Below, piece by piece: positions 8,712 through 15,960 of a DNA stretch of 64,000 nt (position 1 is its first letter; every line of letters begins with the position of its first letter). The stretch is from an uncultured Corynebacterium sp. (GTDB lineage: Bacteria; Actinomycetota; Actinomycetes; Mycobacteriales; Mycobacteriaceae), in the NCBI RefSeq assembly GCF_943914615.1, contig NZ_CALUCS010000004.1, positions 1 through 64,000 on the forward strand, given 5' to 3'. Below the pieces are notes generated by a model, which saw only the letters and a list, made by a program, of their open reading frames with translations, was not told the DNA's origin and ran no database searches. Made by a program: the position numbers and the translations under genes.

Positions 8712-11700
8712 TTATTTGACGCCCGCGCGCCCCAGTTTCTGCAACAACTCTTGCGCACTGTCGATTTTTTTGTCCTCGAATCCCCGGACCCCATCCGCCG
8801 CAGCGGCCAATGCGGTCAGCTCCGCTACCTGCTCGAGCGTGTGCAGGTTTCGCGCCCGGCTCAGGATTTCCTCCCTGTAGGCGTTCACGAGCTTCCGCTC
8901 CATCTTGCGCACCTCCGCGTAACCGAAGATGTCCAGGCGCGTGCCACGCAGCCCCTTGGCCTTCGCCAGCGCACTGAGCAGCGGGCGCATACGCGGACCG
9001 AGCCCGATCTTGCGGTTCAGCCCCAGGGCTCGCAGCAGCGGCGGCTGGAACTGCACCGTGACTTTGCCACCCTTCTGCGCCTCTGCGAATCCGGGATCCA
9101 GCGCCAGGCGGGCCACCTCGTACTCGTCCTTGTACGCCGAAAGCTTGTGGAGTCCGGCAGCGAAGCTGCGGGTTAGTTCCGCGGGACCATCCGGGTTCAC
9201 ACGGCGCTCGTGGGCGTAGACCGCACGCACAGCTGTCAGGTAATCCTGGGCGTCCTGCTCAGAGCCCCAGCGGCGCATCTCGTCAAAGTACACCGCAACT
9301 TCATCCACCAGGCTCGGCTCCAGCACCTCTTCGATCTTTCCCCGGGTTTGGTCAAGCGGCTGAACTTCCTGGTACTGGGCGTAGTCGAGTTCCACGCCCA
9401 TAAGTTCGATCAATGCCTCCGGGCGGCTCACCAGCTGGCGGCCGCGGCGGAAGGCCTGGATGTTGGCCTCGGCCTTCTTGCCATTGATCCGCAGAGCCTT
9501 TTCCATCGACTCCGGGGTAACCGGCAGCGCACCAGCCTGCACGGCAGCGCCGATGAGCAGCATGATCTGGAACGTGGACTCGCCGAAGAGCTTGGTGGAC
9601 ACGCGGATCGCATCGGTAATGATCGCCCGCTTTGCTGCATGCCCCAGCGCACCAGCGATCTGCACGCCGTCGGGACGGGTGGCCTTGACGTCCGTGCACA
9701 TTTGCCCCGTAGGGGTCGCGGAGTTCGACAGCACCGCAACCGTCCGCGCTGCATTGAGCACCGACGTGCTGGCGTCTTCTGCACCCGTCACGCCGTCCAG
9801 TGCGATCAACAGGTCCGCACTCCCGCGCGGCACCGTGCCTGTGTGCTGGCCAATGCCCCTGGAGATGCGCAGGTCGGAAACCACCGACCCGCCCTTCTGT
9901 GCCAGCCCCGTCATGTCCGTGCCCCGAACTGCTAGACCATCGAGGTGCGCGGCAGTGGCGATCACGGCCGAGGCCGTCATCACTCCCGTGCCACCCACGC
10001 CCGAGATACGTATGTTCCACGGGTGCTTGCTGTCCAGCGCACTCTCCGGAACCGGGTCGAGCGCGCTGGCGTCAATAGGCGGCACCTCGCGCTTCTCCTC
10101 GACCGAAACGACGGTCGTGAAGGCCGGACAATCACCGGACAAGCACGAACGGTCGGTATTACAGCTGGTCTGGTCCACGCGGGTCTTGCGACCGAACTGC
10201 GTGTCCACCGGCTGCAGGGACAGGCAGCCGGACTTCTCGCCACAGTCGCCGCAGCCTTCGCAGATGCGCTCGTTGATCACGATTTTCTCGGTAGCTTCGG
10301 CGCGTTGGTTGCGGTTGCGGGCGCGACGCTTCTCGGCAGCACACTCCTGGTCGTGGATGAGCACGGAGACTCCCTTTTGAGCCTCCAGCTCCTTTTGCAC
10401 CTTGGCCAGGTCCTCGCGCGGACGCACCTGCACGCCGGACCCCCGCAACGAGCGTCGGGTGCGCCGCACATCGTCACTAGTCACAACGATCCTGGCCGGG
10501 TTCTCCGCCCGCACCATGTCGACCAGCCCCGCCAAGCTCGGTTGCCCGACAGGATCTTGGCCACCGGTCATCGCCACCGTGCCGTTGTGCAGTAGCTTCA
10601 GGGTTGCGTTTACCTTGGACGCCACCATTGCCCGCAGTGCCAGCGATCCCGAATGCAGGAACGTTCCGTCGCCCATGTTTTGCACGAAGTGCTCCTCGGA
10701 CACGAAGCTGTGCATTCCGATCCAGTGTGCGCCCTCGCCACCCATCTGTGCGGTGCCCATAATCTTGCCCACGCGCTTATCGTCCATCAACATCACCATG
10801 GCGTGGCAGCCGATTCCGGCGCCCACCAGAGTGTCCTCTTCTGCGCGGGTGGAGAGGTTGTGTGGGCAGCCGGAGCAGAAGTGGGGCACACGGTTGGGGA
10901 CCGCTAGTGGCAGGGAGATACGCGTTGGGCCGCTCGTCACACCAGCGACTTCGATACCTTCGTTGCGCAGGAGCTTGGGCAGCTGCTTCAGCGGGTCATT
11001 TACATGCTCAATCGTGGGACGCACCGGGAGGTCGTAGAGGCAAGCACGGACGGACTCCAGCAGATGGGTGCCGAGCTCCTCGGCCACCACCAGCGTATCC
11101 AGGCCCTCACAGAAGCGCTCTAGCTCTTGCGGGTCCAGCGGGTACGTCATCGCCAGCTGCAGGACTCGCACGTGGGCCTCACCCACGACTTCCGAAACCT
11201 CCAGGGAAGTGTTGCCCGCACAGATCACACCCACGCGGTCGCCGTCGCGCGCGCCCCACCAGCGGTTCAGCTGGTGCTTGCGGGCGTATTCCAAGGCGCG
11301 ATCCAGTCGCTCGCCCACGCGAGTATCCTCAAGGTCCAGCAGTCGCTTGCCCAGCAGGCGTGCTTCCGGAACATGCTCGCCGCCCTGCTCCAGGCCACGG
11401 GCCGTCGTGGCCGTGCGGATAGCCTCCAGATCAACGCTGGCCGAGCCGTCGGCCACAGGGGTGGTGATGCGCAGCGCCGTCCACAGTCCGCTGTAGCGTG
11501 ACATCCACACCGCGTGGGTTCCGAGGCGCAGCACGTCGCCCGCGTCCGCCGGCACGAGGGTCGGCAACCCCAGATCCGCCAGGATTCGCCCGGAGGCCGA
11601 GGGAATCGTCGAGGACTTCGCCGTAGGGTCATCGCCTACGAAGGCCACCGCGCCACCCGTGCCGCTGGTGCCGGTCATATTCGCGTGTCGTATCGCATCG

Positions 11701-12107
11701 GCCGCCCTATCCAGCCCCGGCGCCTTGCCGTACCAGTAGCCGACCACGCCGTCGATGCCTTCCTTGACCGTCGCCCGATCCGTCATCTGCGATCCCGCTA
11801 CGGCGGTGACGCCCAGCTCCTCATTGACAGCAGGGAAGTGCTGCACATCAAACTGGTCGAGCAGCGATTTGCGGCGCCCCAGCTCGAGGTCGTATCCGCC
11901 CAGTGGGGAACCTTCGTAGCCGGAGACGAAGCTGGAGGTTCTCAACCCGATCTCGCGGTCTGCCTCCGCGCGATCCAGCACGGTGCGCACCAGAGCCTGG
12001 ATGCCGGTCAGGTGGATGTGGCCAGTCTTCTCCCTGTAGCGCGACTGGGTGTAGTCGGGAAGGTCCTGGATGGTGGAAATTGTGTCGGGGATGAAGGTGG
12101 AGGTCAT
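8712..12107 (-). CDS. Indolepyruvate ferredoxin oxidoreductase, fused alpha-beta-gamma form
   Basis: 1131 residues, the length of the fused aerobic-type enzymes. It oxidatively decarboxylates aryl or branched 2-oxoacids to acyl-CoA using thiamine diphosphate and Fe-S clusters. The N-terminal pyruvate-oxidoreductase-like domain begins near residue 30 (SFVSGYEGSPLGGYDLE), the TPP-binding domain lies near 410-560 (FCSGCPHN, GIGCHAM, GDGTFLHSG), a Cys-rich ferredoxin-like segment at about 610-660 (ICEGCGDCGEKSGC and later Cys), and the gamma domain with SGVGGTGVMTAS near 694-780. A C-terminal domain of about 200 residues follows. It is divergent from an AsnC-type regulator, which suggests control by an amino acid. 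Confidence 0.9.
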   Translation of the reverse strand: MTSTFIPDTISTIQDLPDYTQSRYREKTGHIHLTGIQALVRTVLDRAEADREIGLRTSSFVSGYEGSPLGGYDLELGRRKSLLDQFDVQHFPAVNEELGVTAVAGSQMTDRATVKEGIDGVVGYWYGKAPGLDRAADAIRHANMTGTSGTGGAVAFVGDDPTAKSSTIPSASGRILADLGLPTLVPADAGDVLRLGTHAVWMSRYSGLWTALRITTPVADGSASVDLEAIRTATTARGLEQGGEHVPEARLLGKRLLDLEDTRVGERLDRALEYARKHQLNRWWGARDGDRVGVICAGNTSLEVSEVVGEAHVRVLQLAMTYPLDPQELERFCEGLDTLVVAEELGTHLLESVRACLYDLPVRPTIEHVNDPLKQLPKLLRNEGIEVAGVTSGPTRISLPLAVPNRVPHFCSGCPHNLSTRAEEDTLVGAGIGCHAMVMLMDDKRVGKIMGTAQMGGEGAHWIGMHSFVSEEHFVQNMGDGTFLHSGSLALRAMVASKVNATLKLLHNGTVAMTGGQDPVGQPSLAGLVDMVRAENPARIVVTSDDVRRTRRSLRGSGVQVRPREDLAKVQKELEAQKGVSVLIHDQECAAEKRRARNRNQRAEATEKIVINERICEGCGDCGEKSGCLSLQPVDTQFGRKTRVDQTSCNTDRSCLSGDCPAFTTVVSVEEKREVPPIDASALDPVPESALDSKHPWNIRISGVGGTGVMTASAVIATAAHLDGLAVRGTDMTGLAQKGGSVVSDLRISRGIGQHTGTVPRGSADLLIALDGVTGAEDASTSVLNAARTVAVLSNSATPTGQMCTDVKATRPDGVQIAGALGHAAKRAIITDAIRVSTKLFGESTFQIMLLIGAAVQAGALPVTPESMEKALRINGKKAEANIQAFRRGRQLVSRPEALIELMGVELDYAQYQEVQPLDQTRGKIEEVLEPSLVDEVAVYFDEMRRWGSEQDAQDYLTAVRAVYAHERRVNPDGPAELTRSFAAGLHKLSAYKDEYEVARLALDPGFAEAQKGGKVTVQFQPPLLRALGLNRKIGLGPRMRPLLSALAKAKGLRGTRLDIFGYAEVRKMERKLVNAYREEILSRARNLHTLEQVAELTALAAAADGVRGFEDKKIDSAQELLQKLGRAGVK

Positions 12108-12240
12108 CTCTGTTCACCCTTTCGTACGAGCTGTCAGTTTGTGGTTTGAATCACATTAAGTGGCAGCTGGTGGAATCAGGTAGCACGCTCGGAAAAATAG
12201 TTCACTTAGCAAAGGTTTTTTCGATTCCAGGGCCGAAAAC

Positions 12241-12255
12241 TAGGCCAATGGCCTA
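12241..12255. promoter_or_regulatory. 15-base palindrome, candidate AsnC/Lrp operator
   Basis: TAGGCC-AAT-GGCCTA is a perfect 6-3-6 inverted repeat. Lrp/AsnC sites are typically 15-base palindromes with outer TAG...CTA ends, although the inner bases here are more GC-rich than the E. coli Lrp consensus. It lies 94 bases before the AsnC-type gene and 133 bases before the oxidoreductase start, in their shared promoter region. Confidence 0.5.
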
Positions 12256-12348
12256 CAATCCAACCCAAGCAAGAACAGATTTGCACACAAAAGTAGATGT
12301 TTCTTACCAACAGGCCGTACATGGGCGTCACAAAGAAAGGTCAGAAAA

Positions 12349-12828
12349 ATGAGAGAACTCGACCGGACAGACATCGAGCTCTGCATACTACTCAACGAAA
12401 GACCCAAGGCCGGGGTACGCGAGTACGCGCGCGTGCTCGGGGTGGCGCGCGCGACGGTGAGCAGTCGTATAGACAAACTCGTGGAAAGGGGAGTGATCGG
12501 CAGCTTCGCCCCGCATTTCGACCCGGGCGCGCTCGGCTTCCCGTTAGGCGCTTTCGTACACGTCACGCTGGACCAGCGGGCGTTAGACCAGGCGACGGCG
12601 GCGATCCTGAGGATCCCGTGGATCACAGAGGCACACTCCATCGCCGGCCCCTACGACCTGTCGTGCCGAGTGGTGGCGCGCGATCACGAGCACCTAGAGC
12701 AGATCACCCTGAAACTGCAGGAGGTCGAAGGGGTGCAGCGCACGCGAACGGAGATCATCCTGCGCTCCCGCATCCCCGCCCGCCACGGCCAGCTGCTGCA
12801 GGCACTAGCGGATCTGCGAAACCTCTAG
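12349..12828 (+). CDS. AsnC/Lrp-family transcriptional regulator
   Basis: 159 residues. The N-terminal winged helix-turn-helix spans about residues 5-50, with the recognition helix in ARATVSSRIDKLVERG. The C-terminal RAM/ligand-binding domain occupies about 65-150. The family senses amino acids and often controls the adjacent divergent operon; here that is the indolepyruvate oxidoreductase gene, so a role in aromatic or branched-chain amino acid breakdown is inferred. The ATG has GAAAGG about 10 bases upstream. Its 3' end overlaps the convergent membrane-protein gene by 24 bases. Confidence 0.88.
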   Translation: MRELDRTDIELCILLNERPKAGVREYARVLGVARATVSSRIDKLVERGVIGSFAPHFDPGALGFPLGAFVHVTLDQRALDQATAAILRIPWITEAHSIAGPYDLSCRVVARDHEHLEQITLKLQEVEGVQRTRTEIILRSRIPARHGQLLQALADLRNL

Positions 12829-13563
12829 AGCCGCCTTGACCTGCTTGGCCGACAAGTCAGTAGAGATCGTGGCTGTTTCCGGCCGACCCGCGATGTACCG
12901 GCAGATGGTCCAGCCGTTCGTGAACTCGGGCTCCAGCACATCCATGGGGCCGTCGGCCATGTGCAGGTTATAGGGCTGCCCCTCCCAGTTGGCGGGGGCG
13001 TTGAACTCGCCGGAGCGAAACGTGAAAGGTTCGGTGCCGTCGGTGGGGTAGGCCTGCACCATCGCCTTGTAGTAATAGCGCCGCTCGGTGTTGGTGCGTT
13101 CCCCGTTGTCGTTATGCGTCGATACCCGGGCAATCCACACGCCTCCCACACGGGCGGGAGCGAAGCGCAACCAGCCGTTTCCCCAGGCTTTGCCCAAGAT
13201 GCGTAGACGGCTGCGGCGCTTAGCCGCGCTATACAGGGCAACACCTGCCATCAGCAGACCGATAGCCCCGATCACCAAGCCGATCACCAGAGGCTGCATA
13301 CTTCCACGGGCAACCAGGAAGCCCCCCAGGCCCAACAGCACCACGCCGATAGTCAGCACGACCGTTTGCACCACGCTAAATCCTGCGGTGTTGCCGGCGA
13401 CCGGCATGCGGCCGTTGTTCGACAAAGCAGCATTCAGTGCGGCCGACCCCGCGGGCAGAGTGCAACGCTGATCGAATGTGCCCGATTGCTCTCCTTGCAC
13501 GAGCCCATCAAGCGGATCATCGATTACAACCGAAGAGCGACCGTACCTAAAAACCTCCACCAT
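12805..13563 (-). CDS. Membrane protein of unknown function, possibly DUF3592-like
   Basis: 252 residues. Two adjacent hydrophobic segments lie at about residues 63-85 and 88-112, followed by a basic stretch (AAKRRSRLRILGK) and a soluble C-terminal domain of about 130 residues containing ERRYYYKAMVQAY. The layout resembles DUF3592 proteins, but I am not certain of the family. It starts 18 bases after the UPF0210 gene stop on the same strand, so it is probably the last gene of the ACT-UPF0210 operon. No catalytic motif is evident. Confidence 0.65.
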   Translation of the reverse strand: MVEVFRYGRSSVVIDDPLDGLVQGEQSGTFDQRCTLPAGSAALNAALSNNGRMPVAGNTAGFSVVQTVVLTIGVVLLGLGGFLVARGSMQPLVIGLVIGAIGLLMAGVALYSAAKRRSRLRILGKAWGNGWLRFAPARVGGVWIARVSTHNDNGERTNTERRYYYKAMVQAYPTDGTEPFTFRSGEFNAPANWEGQPYNLHMADGPMDVLEPEFTNGWTICRYIAGRPETATISTDLSAKQVKAALEVSQIR

Positions 13564-13581
13564 GCGAGCGAATACCCCTTC

Positions 13582-14955
13582 CTAGTTGCGGTAGCCGTGC
13601 AGCGGGGCGGGGATGAAGCCACCACGGTTGATGAACTCGGCGCTGCTTGCCCGGTTCACGCCGATCACCGGCGCATAACCCAGCAGGCCGCCAAAGTCCA
13701 CGTCGTCGCCTACCTTCGTGTCGACAGCTGGAATGACACGCACGGCCGTGGTCTTATGGTTCATCACACCGATAGCCGCCTCATCGGCGATCATGCCGGC
13801 AATCGACTCCGCGGGAGTGTCGCCCGGGATGGCGATCATGTCCAGGCCGACGGAGCAGATGGCCGTCATAGCCTCCAGCTTGTCGATGCTGATGGCGCCG
13901 CTGCGCACAGCGTCGATCATCCCCTTGTCCTCGGAGACCGGAATGAAGGAACCCGAGAGACCACCCACGCGCGAACAGGCCATCATGCCGCCCTTCTTCA
14001 CCGCATCGTTCAGCAGCGCCAGGGCGGCGGTGGTGCCGTGGGTGCCCACCTGGTCGAGCCCCATGTGTTCCAAGATATGCGCCACGGAATCGCCGAGTTC
14101 GGCGGTGGGGGCCAAGGAAAGATCCACGATGCCGAAGGGAACACCCAACCGCTGCGCAGCCATCACGCCCACCAATTGGCCAGTACGGGTGATCTTAAAT
14201 GCCGCCCGCTTGATCTCCTCGGAAACTTCGTTGAGCGTTGCGCCTTCCATTCCGGCAACCGCACGGTCGACCACGCCCGGGCCGGATACGCCAACGTTGA
14301 TCACACAATCCTGCTCTTCCACCCCGTGGTAGGCGCCGGCCATGAACGGGTTGTCCGAAACAGAATTGGCGAACACGACCAACTTCGCGCAGGCCAGCGT
14401 GCCACCCGCCCCATAACTAGAGGCATCCTTGATGACGTGCCCCATCTCGCGGACTGCATTCATGTTGATGCCGGCCTTCGAACTGCCGACATTCACGGAC
14501 GCGCAGACCACATTCGTTTCATTCAAAGCCTCGGGCAGCGAACGGATCAGGTCCAGCTCGCCACGCGTGGCTCCTTTGTCCACCAGGGCCGAGTAGCCAC
14601 CGATGAAGTTCACGCCCACCTCGGTGGCCGCGCGGTCTAGCGCTTCTGCAATGCGCACCGGGTTGCCCTCTACAGCCGAGGCGAGGATACCCACCGGGGT
14701 GACGGAGATGCGCTTGTTCACGATGGGGATGCCCAGCTCGCGTTCGATCTCCTGAGCCACCGGCACGAGGTTCCGCGCATAGTCCACAACGCGCTCAAAC
14801 ACCGCTTCAGCGGTGGCCTCCATCGTTTCGCGGATGCAGGGCATGAGGTTAATGCCCATCGTTACGGTCCGGATGTCGAGACGGTACTTCTCGATCATCT
14901 CGATGGTCTCTAGGATGTTGTTGCTTTGGTTGGTGACGCCACGACGTGGATTCAT
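13582..14955 (-). CDS. UPF0210/DUF711 (PFL-family) protein
   Basis: 457 residues, typical of the family. DUF711 proteins are conserved in bacteria and archaea and related by fold to pyruvate-formate-lyase-like barrels, but their reaction is not established. Recognisable stretches are GINLMPCI near residue 34, GGYSALVDKG near 160, VCASVNVGSSKAGINMNAVREMGH near 212-235 and ACSRVGGLSGSFIPVSED near 325. The ACT-domain gene lies 19 bases upstream on the same strand, and this pairing recurs widely in bacteria, so the ACT protein probably regulates or binds this one. Confidence 0.85.
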   Translation of the reverse strand: MNPRRGVTNQSNNILETIEMIEKYRLDIRTVTMGINLMPCIRETMEATAEAVFERVVDYARNLVPVAQEIERELGIPIVNKRISVTPVGILASAVEGNPVRIAEALDRAATEVGVNFIGGYSALVDKGATRGELDLIRSLPEALNETNVVCASVNVGSSKAGINMNAVREMGHVIKDASSYGAGGTLACAKLVVFANSVSDNPFMAGAYHGVEEQDCVINVGVSGPGVVDRAVAGMEGATLNEVSEEIKRAAFKITRTGQLVGVMAAQRLGVPFGIVDLSLAPTAELGDSVAHILEHMGLDQVGTHGTTAALALLNDAVKKGGMMACSRVGGLSGSFIPVSEDKGMIDAVRSGAISIDKLEAMTAICSVGLDMIAIPGDTPAESIAGMIADEAAIGVMNHKTTAVRVIPAVDTKVGDDVDFGGLLGYAPVIGVNRASSAEFINRGGFIPAPLHGYRN

Positions 14956-14974
14956 TCTTTACCCCTCCAAACCC

Positions 14975-15244
14975 TTACACGTCGTGCATGGCGGAGAAGA
15001 TAGCCTCCGACTGCACTCGGATGACGAGCTTCTCCTGTTTTTCGACCTCCGCCATTCGGTCCTGCACGTCGGCGATCCCGTGCTGGGAGTCGTCGATCCG
15101 AACGTGCAGGATCATGGTGAAGTAGTCGTCCATGATGGTCTGGGAAACGTTGAGAATGTTGACGTCTAGCTCGGCCAGGGCAGTGGACACGGCGGCGATA
15201 ATCCCAGTGTGGTCCAGCCCGGTGACGGTCATGATTGCGATCAT
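14975..15244 (-). CDS. ACT-domain protein (UPF0237 family)
   Basis: 89 residues, a single ACT domain. The start IAIMTVTGLDHTGIIAAVS matches the beta1-loop-alpha1 signature where ACT domains bind amino acids at dimer interfaces. The second half has the DDYFTMILHVRID strand. The first gene of a three-gene operon with the UPF0210 and membrane-protein genes. It probably senses an amino acid for the UPF0210 partner; the ligand cannot be deduced. The start at 15244 was preferred over a Met four codons later because homologues begin two or three residues before the first strand. Confidence 0.85.
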   Translation of the reverse strand: MIAIMTVTGLDHTGIIAAVSTALAELDVNILNVSQTIMDDYFTMILHVRIDDSQHGIADVQDRMAEVEKQEKLVIRVQSEAIFSAMHDV

Positions 15245-15275
15245 GCACTACATGCTACTCACCGGGCTGGACAAC

Positions 15276-15845
15276 CTATTGCCCGGGGGAACGCAGCGCG
15301 CTTTCCACGAAGTCGAGCGTGTCAGTTAGCCCCTCAGTACCTTGACGCTGGGCCAGCCGACCAAGGACACCCTCGAGCACCAGCTCCAGGGTCTGGGCAA
15401 TTGTTTCGATCTCCACGTCCTTACGGATTCGCCCGCTGGCGCGCTGTTCTCGCAGGCGGGTGCGAACGGTCTCACGTAGCGCCAGCTGGTCCAGCTCCCA
15501 CTTCGCCGCGAAGCAGGGATCGATGTTCACCCGACGGGTGATTTCCACTCGCATACCCCACCAATCAGTCAAGTCATCTGACTTGACAAGAGCACGAATA
15601 GCGCCGATCAGTCCCTCATCCGCCGTCAGTTCGGCCATCTTGCGCATGTCTTCGTGGGCAACTTCCAGAAACAGATGGTCCTTGTTGCCGTAATGGTGGA
15701 AGATCGCTCCGCGGGACTTGCCGATAGTTTCTTCCAACCGGGCGACGGTCGCACCGTCGTAGCCGTAGGTAGCGAAGCAGTGGCGCGCGCCGGACAGGAT
15801 CTCGACCTTCCGCTCTGCCAGGTCCGTGTCGCTTACTTTGGGCAT
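15276..15845 (-). CDS. acnR: AcnR, TetR-family repressor of aconitase
   Basis: 189 residues. The N-terminal helix-turn-helix is at about residues 12-58 (ARHCFATYGYDGATVARL, GKSRGAIFHHYGNKDHLF), and the rest is the ligand-binding/dimerisation domain. In C. glutamicum AcnR lies directly downstream of acn and represses it. The same arrangement is seen here, and a site matching the reported AcnR motif lies in the acn promoter at 18913-18928. A 115-base gap with a strong hairpin separates acn from acnR, which could lower acnR expression relative to acn. Confidence 0.9.
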   Translation of the reverse strand: MPKVSDTDLAERKVEILSGARHCFATYGYDGATVARLEETIGKSRGAIFHHYGNKDHLFLEVAHEDMRKMAELTADEGLIGAIRALVKSDDLTDWWGMRVEITRRVNIDPCFAAKWELDQLALRETVRTRLREQRASGRIRKDVEIETIAQTLELVLEGVLGRLAQRQGTEGLTDTLDFVESALRSPGQ

Positions 15846-15880
15846 CTGCTTAACCTCATTGTGTTGTCTAAGAGCACAAA

Positions 15881-15932
15881 GGCGGTGACCCGCGCTTCTC
15901 TCCCCGTGGGGAAGAGGGCGCCGGTCACCGCC
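15881..15932 (-). terminator. Hairpin between acn and acnR, possible partial terminator
   Basis: GGCGGTGACC at 15881-15890 and its exact complement GGTCACCGCC at 15923-15932 enclose further partly complementary GC-rich sequence around a short GTG loop, giving a long stem. On the leftward strand it is followed by TTTGTGCTCTT, a poor U-tract. A partial terminator or an mRNA-stabilising element at the acn 3' end fits the position. Confidence 0.5.
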
Positions 15933-15960
15933 TCATGCCAGGCTTATAAGGAGTTATTCC

